Assembly (NCBI RefSeq): GCF_017377395.1
Contig: NZ_CP061800.1
Coordinates: forward strand, 7,859,001 to 7,923,000
DNA length: 64,000 nucleotides
Source: Desulfonema magnum
GTDB lineage: Bacteria > Desulfobacterota > Desulfobacteria > Desulfobacterales > 4be13
Direction of reading: 5' to 3'
This document shows positions 9,493 through 18,090 of this stretch, one piece after another. The translations under genes and the position numbers were made by a program. The notes below the pieces were generated by a model. That model saw only the letters and a list, made by a program, of their open reading frames with translations, was not told the origin of the DNA and made no database searches. How positions within the stretch are numbered: the first letter of the stretch is position 1; each line of letters opens with the position of its first letter.

Positions 9493-9500
9493 TCTTCCTC

Positions 9501-11696
9501 CTAACACATCAAATCGCTCGGATCATTTATGTCATGAATCAGACCCTTGCGCTCATCATATTTTCCATAGGAAAGATACAGCCCCTCAGATACCTTTTCG
9601 ATCCAGCCGCCAAGCTGTTTCAGATCATATTCAAAAATATTTACGACCAATGGCTGTAATCGCTGCCATGTTTTCCGGCTCGGACGGGCTTTCCACTTTT
9701 TCAAGCGCCTTGATGCAGAATCACAGTTAATCAGCACCGGGTAGGTATCTTCATCAATCAGACGAAACTTTTTCGCCACTTCCGGATAGTCCAAATGCTC
9801 CCGCAATTCCTGAATTTTCTTTTTATCCGTATCAACATCTGTAAAAAGCTTTTCAAAATACAATTTGTAGAACTCAGGCTGATGCAACTCAGAACAGCCA
9901 TGATCTGCAAAAAGAAGTTTCGCCTTTTCAACCCCTGTTTTGTAAGGGCCTTTTGGAGCGCGCCCCTCCTCCGGTTCAAAGATGACGACCCGACCCAATT
10001 GCCCGTCACGGAGATGCCATTCTCTGTTGCATCGCCCTGCTGCCTGCACAATACGATCCAGCGGCCCCATTGCCCGGTAAACAAACGGAAAATCTATGTC
10101 AACACCGGCCTCGACAACCTGTGTGCTGATAAGGGTGACTGGCAATCCTTTTTTGAGTCTTTTCCTCACTTTTCTCAGGATAAGTTTTCTGTGTGCGCCG
10201 CAAAGAAGCGTTGAAAGATGAAACACATTTTCCTTATCCTCAAGCTGGTCAATAAGTGACAAAGCATTTTTACGGGTATTGAGAATCACCATCACCTGAG
10301 ACAAATTTCGGATTTCTTCCGCAAGCACTTCCCATGAAACCGCTTCTTTCCGGCGTTCATAACTGACCCGCTTACTCAGCTTTTCAAAATGTTCGGAAAT
10401 CTTCTCTTTTGGGACAATTTCCCGAACCTGAACATTCTGAAAAGGTTTCAGATAATGACTGTCTTCAAAAACTGGCTGCGTGGCAGTACAGAGAACAACC
10501 GTTGCGCTGTATTGTTCCGCCAGAATTTTGAGAACGTCAAGTATCGGAGTGAGCAATTCCGGTGGAAGCGTCTGAACTTCATCAATAACTATGATGCTTT
10601 TTGTCAGATTATGCAGTTTGCGTACCCGGGTCGGTTTGTTGGCAAAGAGGCTTTCAAAAAGTTGTACTGTCGTTGTTATAATTACAGGTGCCGCCCAGTT
10701 TTCCATGGCAAGGCGCAACGCATTTTGTTCAGGTGTGCAGTCTTCAGAATCTTCCCTGAGTGATACCTGGCTATGATGTTCAAGAACTGCTCCGGCCCCA
10801 AAAATTTTGCGATACTCCTGAGCAGTCTGATCAATGATGCTTGTATAGGGGATCGCAAAAATCACGCGTCGCATATCGTTTTTTATTGCGTGTTCCAGAG
10901 CAAAGGCCAGCCCGCTTCGTGTTTTCCCCCCGCCCGTGGGAACGGTAAGGCGATATATTCCAGGAGGCTTGGAAGCCGCTTTTACGCAGAAATCATATAC
11001 CTCTTTTCGTATCTGATTTAAAATTTTCGTACCTTCTTCTTTATCTTCCGCTTTTTTCAGAAGCTTTTGCTGATCTTCATCAAACCGCTGAAGCAAATCT
11101 TTTATCGGGGGGAATTGATTCCTTGCTGAAGCAAGTTCAGGTTTGAAGTGTTTTTCAGTATCCAGATAATCCGCATCCACAAGCGATGAAAACAGCATTC
11201 GAATATAAAATTCACGGTGAAGCAGAGAAAGGTCAGATGACAGTGTTATTTTAGGAGGAGGCGGCAGTGACTGGGCTTTTACAAAGATTTCCTTAAAAAG
11301 ATCAAAGGATTGTGATATTTTTTCCTGAATTTTCTGAGAAAGACTGCCGGAACTATGCAGACCGGTATGATGTCCGGCAATGGGCAACGCAATTTCTTCC
11401 CACCCCTTTCCTCCACATCCTTTGAGAATAAGCTGATAAGCAAGTGCCGCTCCCCAAATGGCATGGGGGATTTTAGGCGGATGTCTTCCTTTGCCGGAAG
11501 CCATCAGATAATCCTGAAATTTGCAATTAAACTTACCAAGATCGTGCCATAAGCCGATCCATAAAGCCACGTCGCCTGCATCAAACTCTTTTGCAAACGC
11601 TTTTGCTTTTTCCGCAACGCTTTTCAGGTGATCTTCAAGCTCATGTTCGGCGTTTGTCTTTTCATTCGGAGTATGTGCGTAATATTTTTTTTTCAT
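9501..11696 (-). CDS. cas3: Cas3 helicase-nuclease, copy 1
   Basis: This 731-residue protein has an N-terminal HD nuclease (WHDLGKF at about 50-56, AGHH at about 107-110, SLVDADYLDT near 175) and a superfamily 2 helicase. The helicase shows Walker A TVPTGGGKT at 251-259, the DEVQ box at 372-375, LCTATQP, and a C-terminal QAAGRCNRE motif. Cas3 is recruited by Cascade to unwind and degrade target DNA. All key residues are present, so it looks functional. It heads module 1; cas5-1 follows after 8 bp. The ribosome site is AAGGAG about 13 bp upstream. Confidence 0.96.
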   Translation of the reverse strand: MKKKYYAHTPNEKTNAEHELEDHLKSVAEKAKAFAKEFDAGDVALWIGLWHDLGKFNCKFQDYLMASGKGRHPPKIPHAIWGAALAYQLILKGCGGKGWEEIALPIAGHHTGLHSSGSLSQKIQEKISQSFDLFKEIFVKAQSLPPPPKITLSSDLSLLHREFYIRMLFSSLVDADYLDTEKHFKPELASARNQFPPIKDLLQRFDEDQQKLLKKAEDKEEGTKILNQIRKEVYDFCVKAASKPPGIYRLTVPTGGGKTRSGLAFALEHAIKNDMRRVIFAIPYTSIIDQTAQEYRKIFGAGAVLEHHSQVSLREDSEDCTPEQNALRLAMENWAAPVIITTTVQLFESLFANKPTRVRKLHNLTKSIIVIDEVQTLPPELLTPILDVLKILAEQYSATVVLCTATQPVFEDSHYLKPFQNVQVREIVPKEKISEHFEKLSKRVSYERRKEAVSWEVLAEEIRNLSQVMVILNTRKNALSLIDQLEDKENVFHLSTLLCGAHRKLILRKVRKRLKKGLPVTLISTQVVEAGVDIDFPFVYRAMGPLDRIVQAAGRCNREWHLRDGQLGRVVIFEPEEGRAPKGPYKTGVEKAKLLFADHGCSELHQPEFYKLYFEKLFTDVDTDKKKIQELREHLDYPEVAKKFRLIDEDTYPVLINCDSASRRLKKWKARPSRKTWQRLQPLVVNIFEYDLKQLGGWIEKVSEGLYLSYGKYDERKGLIHDINDPSDLMC

Positions 11697-12023
11697 AAGG
11701 ATCTGTCTCTCCTTGTTTTTACGAGATACGAAAAATTTGATTGCTCCTTTTTTATGACATGGCTCCGCCTGGTAAGATACAGATCAAAGGAATTTCCTGT
11801 ATCCCAAAGTACAGGGAAAGAGGATAAGAAAAGGAAAATACGCCTTTCCTTCCCTTTCTTATCCCCTTTTCCCTGTACTTTTGCCGGTAGCAGCCGCCGC
11901 TACAAACATGCCGCCCCCACGGGGCTTTACGGGGCCTTGCCGGGCTGCATGACGAATGCAGCCGCCGCTACAAACATGCCGCCCCCACGGGGCTTTACCA
12001 GCCTCCCTTAAATCCGTTTATAA
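11697..12023. repeat. Gap between effector modules: long hairpin and direct repeats
   Basis: No gene is visible. An imperfect inverted repeat with arms of about 35 bp spans 11806-11881 (left arm AAAGTACAGGGAAA, right arm TTTTCCCTGTACTTT) and could end transcription from module 2. From about 11887 to 12000 a 39-bp segment containing GCCGCCGCTACAAACATGCC occurs twice. The gap ends with AATCCGTTTATAATCAG, an end related to the inverted-repeat element at 15332-15493 and to sequence near 62080-62099. Confidence 0.75.
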
Positions 12024-12914
12024 TCAGATTTTTTCCTCAAGCGTTACCCCGGCTGGGAGGCCGTCCTGATTTACAAAAATATCATAGTCCGATATGGCAC
12101 GGGCAGGTTTGGAATCATCCTTTGGCTCTGCTTTGACAAGATCAAACAGCTTGTGTGCAGGCGCATTGCCAAGCATGGAGTCATGTTTAAAAACAATAAG
12201 CCTCCGCGCACACATTTTTCCCCGTGCCGCGGAATGATCATGTTCAAACATATTTTCCAGCGATTCCCAAAGCAAATTCAGATCATCCTCGGAAAACCCG
12301 GTCTGGGCGGCCAGATGTGCGGAGATGTATCCCTCAGCCCGGTAGAGCGCATAAGGGACAATATGCTTACGGCCCATTGTCCGGTTGTCGCCGCTTTGAT
12401 GTTCCGCCTCTTTTTCCGTTGCCACAGCCATGCGGGTGATGCTCACCTCCAACGGCACAATAGAATCAATACTGCGGGCAAAATTGATCTGGACCGGTCC
12501 GCGTACCTGGCCGCAATTCAGCTTCCCTCCTGTTGACATGACCGCCCCAAAAGTACGCACGTCAAAAAAATTGGCGCACATCCAGGCACGGGCTTTTTCC
12601 ACATCCGCTCCCAAATTCTTACGCTTTTTTCCGTCTCCCTTATCTTCTGTTCCGACAGCCTGATGCGCGCGTTCGTGAGTCAGATTGAGGATCGCTTTCT
12701 CCCGAATGTAAATTTCATAAGGAGACTGGATTCCTTTTGAAATTTCAACAAAATTACGAATTTTCCTCTTGAGACAAACATCTGAGACCAGTCCGTGACT
12801 CGTTTCCGGGTCTATGCGGGGCATATTGCCCGCATCGGGATCGCCGTTAGGGTTGCCATTTTCGATGTCAAAAAAATAAACAAATTCATAGCGATTCTGG
12901 ATAGGGGTGTTCAT
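12024..12914 (-). CDS. cas7: Cas7 (Csd2), type I-C backbone subunit, copy 2
   Basis: This 296-residue protein is the usual I-C Cas7 length and carries FDIENGNPNGDPDAGNMPR near residue 15, followed by RIDPETSHGLVSDV. It shares the motifs but is clearly diverged from copy 1, so the two are not a recent duplication. It starts 3 bp after cas8c-2 behind an AAGGAGGATT site. Its TGA stop (12024-12026) lies within the ATAATCAG end of a repeat element, so the last codons may have been reshaped by that element. Confidence 0.95.
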   Translation of the reverse strand: MNTPIQNRYEFVYFFDIENGNPNGDPDAGNMPRIDPETSHGLVSDVCLKRKIRNFVEISKGIQSPYEIYIREKAILNLTHERAHQAVGTEDKGDGKKRKNLGADVEKARAWMCANFFDVRTFGAVMSTGGKLNCGQVRGPVQINFARSIDSIVPLEVSITRMAVATEKEAEHQSGDNRTMGRKHIVPYALYRAEGYISAHLAAQTGFSEDDLNLLWESLENMFEHDHSAARGKMCARRLIVFKHDSMLGNAPAHKLFDLVKAEPKDDSKPARAISDYDIFVNQDGLPAGVTLEEKI

Positions 12915-12917
12915 AAT

Positions 12918-13298
12918 TTAATCCTCCTTGTTTTTCTCTGACTTGAGATAAAGTACGGGTTTCTGATGGTAATATCCAAGAGCAAAAAAACCTTGTTCGT
13001 CCAGATTCAAGTGCGGGGGAAACTCTTTAATCCCCTGCATGATATTCTCGATTTTTTTGTCTGTTCCCCAATCCCGCCCCTTATTATTCGACTTTATTTT
13101 TTTAAGATGATTCTGAGTCAGTCTGAGCAACTGAGGAAAAACAGACCGGGGAGTGGCTGAAGCTGAACCGTAATAACGATCCTTTATCGTTGCATTGATT
13201 TTGGCAGGTTTGTGTGCATCCACCTGGGCTTTTTCAAGGACAGCAAAGAGTCTTCCCAGGCGATACGCAACATTGGTTGTTTCTTCATTCAATGACAT
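12918..13298 (-). CDS. cas11c: Cas11c small subunit from internal start in cas8c-2
   Basis: An in-frame ATG at 13298 inside cas8c-2 is preceded by a strong GGAGGT Shine-Dalgarno site 4 bp upstream. It would give a 126-residue protein starting MSLNEETTNVAYRL. Location and size match the independently translated Cas11c known from type I-C systems. The corresponding site in cas8c-1 supports the assignment. Confidence 0.75.
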   Translation of the reverse strand: MSLNEETTNVAYRLGRLFAVLEKAQVDAHKPAKINATIKDRYYGSASATPRSVFPQLLRLTQNHLKKIKSNNKGRDWGTDKKIENIMQGIKEFPPHLNLDEQGFFALGYYHQKPVLYLKSEKNKED

Positions 13299-14651
13299 AT
13301 CTACCTCCATATCTGACGGTTTATTTATTCGAAATTTTCGTACCAGAAACGCCTTGATCATTGCCGCACGAAGATAACTGACGGTCTGATCTGCCCGGAT
13401 TCGTGTGATGATGGCCGTAAGCAGCCCCCGGGGATATGCTTCGCCCGTCAGAATCGAGCGCATCATGGCACCGGCAAGCAGCGGAGAAATATTCTCGGAC
13501 TTGCGAAGCGTTGCCGTTTCCCTTAAAAGCTGCCACATTCCCGGATAATCCGGATCATTGTCATAATTTTTGATGATGGACAAATCTCGGAAATGCTGAC
13601 CGATTTTTGAACGGATATCTCCGACCGTGCTGACATGCCAGAAACGCACGGAAAGGCGGGAGGCATTGGGAGAAAGACCCAAAATATAAAATTCTATATC
13701 AGGGTCAATGCCATGAGGTTTTTTACCATCACGAGCCGCTTCCAGAAACTCACGAACATCTTTCATGTCTCCGCTGTCATCTTTTGGCTCCAAAATAACT
13801 CCCATAAATCCTTCAACGGGCGATGCCCTTTCAGTCCAGAAAATTGTACTTGCATCGCCAATCTGCACTTTCTGCCGGCTCTCGGGGCGGAGCAGATAAT
13901 TCAGTGCCGCGGTGTAGGCAAAAACAGCCTCTTCGCTGACCGGCGCATTAAAACTCTGGGTTTTGCCATAGGACAAAAAAGCATCCAAATTAAATGACAC
14001 AATGGCTGCTCCTTTTTGCTGTGCGCCTCTTACGCCTTTGATCGCGGGATGCAGACGGGCAACAGATGTTTTTTTGCCGTTTACCAGACAGTTTGCAATA
14101 ACACCTGAACCTTTTTCCTCAAGACACCTGAGCCAAGTCTCCCTGACTTCCGGCCTTTCGTGTACATACTGCAAATCTCCGTCAAGCTGAAACACAATAT
14201 TCATCCCGCTCATTTCATCCCAATGCTTCAGATTAGGGGCATGTTCGGGATCCCAAGAATCGAGGAAATTTAAAACTGCTTTCATCCCCTGGTCATCCAT
14301 ACCGTCACAAAGGTCATGATGAAATTTTTTAAATGCCTCAAAAGCCTCTGACGAGCGTTTGGGTTTTCCCTTGTTATCATTCCCCAGAACATACATGGTG
14401 TTATCCCACATAAAATGCGGGGCAATTTTGCTTCCTGATCTTTCTTCCATTTCCTGGGGAACGATGAGCGTCCTGGGAATCGGTTTCTTTTTTGACTCAT
14501 CTCTCAGGTCAAGCGGCTGAAGCAGTTCACCTTTACGATTCAGCAGCAGGGCAAAATAAAATTTCTGACTCCCGAATCCGAAAAGCGGAATGTCAGTTTC
14601 CGAATCGTCTTTTAACCTGTTGTAATAATTGTTAAGCGAATGAAGAATCAT
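12918..14651 (-). CDS. cas8c: Cas8c (Csd1), type I-C large subunit, copy 2
   Basis: This 577-residue Csd1 is near the usual family length and starts MILHSLNNYYNRL, typical of the Desulfovibrio-type protein. It carries WxxY-rich segments, a conserved YxxGxxNAxRxSVRFW-like block in the middle and a C-terminal helical part containing GYYHQKP. It overlaps cas5-2 by 4 bp (ATGA) and has a GGAGGTG ribosome site. It is expected to be the PAM-reading large subunit of the second Cascade. An internal cas11c start is annotated separately. Confidence 0.94.
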   Translation of the reverse strand: MILHSLNNYYNRLKDDSETDIPLFGFGSQKFYFALLLNRKGELLQPLDLRDESKKKPIPRTLIVPQEMEERSGSKIAPHFMWDNTMYVLGNDNKGKPKRSSEAFEAFKKFHHDLCDGMDDQGMKAVLNFLDSWDPEHAPNLKHWDEMSGMNIVFQLDGDLQYVHERPEVRETWLRCLEEKGSGVIANCLVNGKKTSVARLHPAIKGVRGAQQKGAAIVSFNLDAFLSYGKTQSFNAPVSEEAVFAYTAALNYLLRPESRQKVQIGDASTIFWTERASPVEGFMGVILEPKDDSGDMKDVREFLEAARDGKKPHGIDPDIEFYILGLSPNASRLSVRFWHVSTVGDIRSKIGQHFRDLSIIKNYDNDPDYPGMWQLLRETATLRKSENISPLLAGAMMRSILTGEAYPRGLLTAIITRIRADQTVSYLRAAMIKAFLVRKFRINKPSDMEVDMSLNEETTNVAYRLGRLFAVLEKAQVDAHKPAKINATIKDRYYGSASATPRSVFPQLLRLTQNHLKKIKSNNKGRDWGTDKKIENIMQGIKEFPPHLNLDEQGFFALGYYHQKPVLYLKSEKNKED

Positions 14652-15304
14652 CCCCGCACCTCCTCTCCGTTGAACAGAGGCACCTCAATAATTCCGTCAC
14701 GCATAATTGCCCGAAAAAATTTCGCTTCCATATTATTGGCAAAATCAATGTCATGAAGCATCCATCCCAGGTCTTTCTCATCTTCGAGTTCTGACCGGGG
14801 AATGTCACCTTCAATCAATTCGAAATGCGCCGGAAACTCACGACATCCGAGATAAGGCTGATGGAAACATTGACCTTTACGCGCGCGCCGCTCAAACATG
14901 TCTTTGTGCTTGGCAGATGAATTGTCTTCATTACCCTGCTTAATTTCAAAATGGGCTTCAATGACATAAGCAACATCACGCAGTACCATAGCGGCTCGCT
15001 GCTGACGAGCATCTTCGATAAAAATTTCAACCGGAGAATAAGCGTCCTTTATTGCTTTTCTAATTGCAGTTAAAGGCAGCTTTGCAGAAAGCTCGTTGCG
15101 GCGGATATTATCAAACCGAATTGGTCTGAGTACATGAATGCGATCTATCACCCAGGTGATGGACGGTTTCCAATATACTGATTCCAGAATACCTCTGGCG
15201 GCTGAGGGAGTGATGACATCATAGCTCACGCGTTCCACCTTCATTTCCGGCCTTGAAAAACATGCGTACCTTCCCCACACCTTTAATTTTATGCCATAGG
15301 ACAT
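14648..15304 (-). CDS. cas5: Cas5c (Cas5d) crRNA endonuclease, copy 2
   Basis: This 218-residue protein starts MSYGIKLKVWGRYACF and is a typical Cas5c. Residues matching the catalytic set of Bacillus halodurans Cas5d are present by eye alignment: Tyr in ESVYWKP and Lys-His in SAKHKDMF. PYLGCREF is also present. It should cut the pre-crRNA and hold the 5' handle. The reading frame continues upstream to 15571, but that part reads through an inverted-repeat element and a decayed CRISPR repeat. I therefore chose the ATG at 15304, which has an AAGGAGGT site about 10 bp upstream. Confidence 0.95.
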   Translation of the reverse strand: MSYGIKLKVWGRYACFSRPEMKVERVSYDVITPSAARGILESVYWKPSITWVIDRIHVLRPIRFDNIRRNELSAKLPLTAIRKAIKDAYSPVEIFIEDARQQRAAMVLRDVAYVIEAHFEIKQGNEDNSSAKHKDMFERRARKGQCFHQPYLGCREFPAHFELIEGDIPRSELEDEKDLGWMLHDIDFANNMEAKFFRAIMRDGIIEVPLFNGEEVRG

Positions 15305-15323
15305 TTCACAGTGACCTCCTTTC

Positions 15324-15501
15324 CATATTTTCTGATTGTAACGGATTTTGGGGAGGCCCGGGGTTTTTTCCGCGGTATCGGGCAATATGACAGCGGACAG
15401 GAGGATGAGACGGATGTCCCGGCCCGGAATATCCGGTAAATCCTTAAATCCGATGTCATATTCGCGGGCCTCCCCCGAATCCGTTATAATCAGCATATTT
15501 T
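15324..15501. mobile_element. 162-bp MITE-like element with 8-bp target duplication
   Basis: The element is 15332-15493. Its ends are near-perfect 29-bp inverted repeats: left CTGATTGTAACGGATTTTGG at 15332, right CCGTTATAATCAG ending at 15493; the arms match at about 26 of 29 positions. It is flanked on both sides by the same 8 bases CATATTTT (15324-15331 and 15494-15501), a textbook target-site duplication. It has no transposase gene. It sits directly upstream of the cas5-2 ribosome site and accounts for the false N-terminal extension of the cas5-2 frame. Confidence 0.85.
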
Positions 15502-15502
15502 T

Positions 15503-15593
15503 TTGATCCACGCCCCGTAAGGGGCGGCTGTTTCTTCTCTTATTTGCTAATAAATAACAACACTGTTTCAATCCTCGCTCTGTTCGGAGCGAC
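15503..15593 (-). CRISPR. Two decayed CRISPR repeats between cas3-2 and cas5-2
   Basis: A fragment near 15503-15528 (GATCCACGCCCCGTAAGGGG) and a better preserved copy at 15565-15593 (GTTTCAATCCTCGC to CGGAGCGAC) are related to the main repeat. They lie about 62 bp apart, close to one repeat-plus-spacer period. This looks like the remnant of a small array that once belonged to module 2. Confidence 0.7.
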
Positions 15594-15645
15594 CTATTAA
15601 GGTATTTTAATATATAACTACACTGAACTTGTCAATAGCAAATTC

Positions 15646-15677
15646 AAAAAAACAGCCCTGAAATCTGTTTCAGGGCT
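15646..15677 (-). terminator. Intrinsic terminator after cas3-2
   Basis: A perfect 10-bp stem AGCCCTGAAA (15654-15663) and TTTCAGGGCT (15668-15677) with loop TCTG is followed on the minus strand by a T-run (complement of the A-run at 15646-15652). It lies 6 bp beyond the cas3-2 stop. This would separate cas3-2 from cas5-2 transcriptionally. Confidence 0.85.
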
Positions 15678-15683
15678 TTGTGT

Positions 15684-17876
15684 CTATGCAAACAAACTCT
15701 CAAATTCGTGGAAAGTCGGATTTTCAGGGCAAAGTCCGAGATCATCCCGATACAAATCCCTGTTGGTCAGGACGTGATACTGATCATGCAGACATTCAAC
15801 ACCTGCTGTCAGACTATTCAGAACCTCCGGGAATATCTGTATGGTAAATCGCTGAAGCTTACGGGCAAACGGGGCAGGATACTTGGAATGGCGCAGGCTC
15901 CGAATGAGTTTTTCTGCGTCTTCATTCCAGGGAATAATAAGGGATTTCATATTATCCTTTATGATCTTAAACTTTTTGGCTGCTGTTCTGAAAGGAAAAT
16001 CCCCTTTGAATTTGCCTTCATCAAGGTCATTCAGAATCTGATATTCATCCAGCTTTTCTCCTTTTGCCCAATATAACGTCCTAAAATATTCATCAACTGC
16101 TGCAAGCGATAACGGATCATCATGATGGTGCATGACCATTTCAGCAGTCTGAGCGTTCTGACGGAAATGTCCCGGAGGCAGACCCGCTTCAGGCGAAAAA
16201 ATATAAACCTGTCCCGGTTCAGACAAATCGCCTTCCCTGTTACAACGTCCGGCTGCCTGGGCAATGGAATCAAGGCCCGCGGCAGAACGAAATACAACAG
16301 GAAAATCAATATCCACTCCGGCTTCTATTAACTGCGTACTTATGACCCGGCACTGCCGATTTTTATAAAGCGCCTCTCTTATCTGCTTAAACTTTTCTGT
16401 CCGGTGGGCCGGACACATCAGCGCACTCAGATGAAAGGAGCCTTCCTGCTCTTTGATTTTTTCAAAAACCAGACGCGCATGTTTGCGGGTATTTACAACA
16501 CACAGAACTTTATCCTCTTTGCGCAGCATATCGGCCAAATTATCATCAGACAGTTCACCTAATTTCTCCGTGCGGACTCGTTTGAAAGCTTTATAAAGCA
16601 CTCGGGGTTCGGGGATAATTTCATCAACATCTTTCAGACCATCTCTGAAATCTTCTCTTTCAGATAAAGCAGGTTGTGTGGCGGTACACAGGACGATGCT
16701 TGTCCCGTAAACAGATGAGAGTTCCTTCAAAACTTCAATACAGGGTTTCAGCAGACGCACGGGCAGCATCTGCGCCTCATCCAGAATAACAACGCTGTTG
16801 GCAATATTATGGATTTTTCTGCATCTGGATGATTTCCTTCCGAATAAGGATTCAAAAAACTGAACATTTGTTGTAATGATCAGCGGTGCGTCCCAATTCT
16901 CGGATGCCAGGCGGGACCGCCGGTCTTCCTGTTTGGGTTCAAAATTGCTGTGATGTTCCAACACAGCATCTTTTCCCAAAATTTTCCGAAAAACCGCTGC
17001 ATTTTGTTCAATGATGCTGGTATAGGGGATGACATAAATAATTCTTGACAGTTTGTATTTCAGGGCATGTTTCAGTGCAAAAGCAAGTGATGACAGGGTT
17101 TTTCCGCCGCCTGTGGGAACAGTCAGGGAAAATAATCCCCGCGGGTTTTCCGCAGCTTTGAGACAGTGTTGCAAAATATCGGCCCGGTGTTTGTTGATCT
17201 GCCCGGGGCGTGCTTTTGCTGACAGCTCCCTGATATGAGATGTCAGCTTCTCATTTAACGATGTCAAAGGAGGATAACCTTTACGCCATGATGCTTTTTC
17301 CTTATCCATAAATTTCTCTGTGTCCAGAAAATCCGCATCAACAAGACAAGAATAAATCATCCGTATAAAAAAGGAACACTGAAACCCCATACGTTTGGGG
17401 TCAGGATTAAAGGGCAACACATCGGGCTCTCTGATATTCAGGATGCTCTGAGGGCAGGCTGAATAATCATGAACGTCTTTGTTCAGTCTTTCAATAAGGC
17501 ATGAGCGATCATTTGATTTTCCGTTCGGAAGTCCGGCATGATGTCCGGCAATGGCATAAGCCAGAATTTTCCCTTTCCCTTTATCTTTCAAAAATGTTGT
17601 AGCAAGTTTTGCTCCGGCAGTGGAATGGTCAGGCCGCCCGGCAACTTTTTCAATATGGGCGTTACTGTCCATATCAACACCGAGTCTTTTCTGAAATGCC
17701 GCGGAATATTTCCCGACATCATGCAAAAGCCCTGCCAAATAAGCCCATTCATCAGCTCCAAAATCTTTGGCAAATGATTGGGCCATTTCTGCGACATTTC
17801 TAAGATGTTCATCAAGTGGCTGCCATTCTGAAAATGGCTTTCCCTCCAGACTGTGTGCATAATATTTCTGTGTCAT
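15684..17876 (-). CDS. cas3: Cas3 helicase-nuclease, copy 2
   Basis: This 730-residue Cas3 has an intact HD domain (LLHDVGKYS at about 50-58, AGHHAGL near 112, CLVDADFLDT near 182). Its helicase domain shows Walker A TVPTGGGKT near 252-260, a DEAQ box, LCTATQP and AQAAGRCNREG. Copy 1 has DEVQ in the same place. It is followed by an intrinsic terminator and 380 bp before cas5-2, unlike the tight spacing of module 1, so its expression may be independent of the second Cascade genes. The ribosome site is AAAGGT. Confidence 0.96.
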   Translation of the reverse strand: MTQKYYAHSLEGKPFSEWQPLDEHLRNVAEMAQSFAKDFGADEWAYLAGLLHDVGKYSAAFQKRLGVDMDSNAHIEKVAGRPDHSTAGAKLATTFLKDKGKGKILAYAIAGHHAGLPNGKSNDRSCLIERLNKDVHDYSACPQSILNIREPDVLPFNPDPKRMGFQCSFFIRMIYSCLVDADFLDTEKFMDKEKASWRKGYPPLTSLNEKLTSHIRELSAKARPGQINKHRADILQHCLKAAENPRGLFSLTVPTGGGKTLSSLAFALKHALKYKLSRIIYVIPYTSIIEQNAAVFRKILGKDAVLEHHSNFEPKQEDRRSRLASENWDAPLIITTNVQFFESLFGRKSSRCRKIHNIANSVVILDEAQMLPVRLLKPCIEVLKELSSVYGTSIVLCTATQPALSEREDFRDGLKDVDEIIPEPRVLYKAFKRVRTEKLGELSDDNLADMLRKEDKVLCVVNTRKHARLVFEKIKEQEGSFHLSALMCPAHRTEKFKQIREALYKNRQCRVISTQLIEAGVDIDFPVVFRSAAGLDSIAQAAGRCNREGDLSEPGQVYIFSPEAGLPPGHFRQNAQTAEMVMHHHDDPLSLAAVDEYFRTLYWAKGEKLDEYQILNDLDEGKFKGDFPFRTAAKKFKIIKDNMKSLIIPWNEDAEKLIRSLRHSKYPAPFARKLQRFTIQIFPEVLNSLTAGVECLHDQYHVLTNRDLYRDDLGLCPENPTFHEFESLFA

Positions 17877-18052
17877 GCGATACCTTTCAGCGTATTAGCC
17901 TTCTTATAGAGACGATTATCTTTTAAGTGCGGCGGGTTGGGTTTTGACTTCCAGAATGACCCTCATTAGCCGATGGATTTGTTTTGTATATTTTTGCTGG
18001 TTCATGCAGGAAAAAATAAAGGAGGGAAGATTGCTTTGCAAGGATTTTATGG

Positions 18053-18090
18053 AACTCAGTCCACTGACGGGTGGACTGAGTTTTATTTTA
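18053..18090 (+). terminator. Intrinsic terminator-like hairpin
   Basis: A perfect 12-bp stem, AACTCAGTCCAC at 18053-18064 and GTGGACTGAGTT at 18071-18082, is followed by TTTATTTTA. No gene was recognised immediately upstream on the plus strand, so what it terminates is unknown. Confidence 0.65.

Noticed and set aside
15305..15571. Possible 89-residue N-terminal extension of Cas5-2
   Set aside because: It translates the 162-bp inverted-repeat element and a decayed CRISPR repeat; the ATG at 15304 has a strong ribosome site and the family start.
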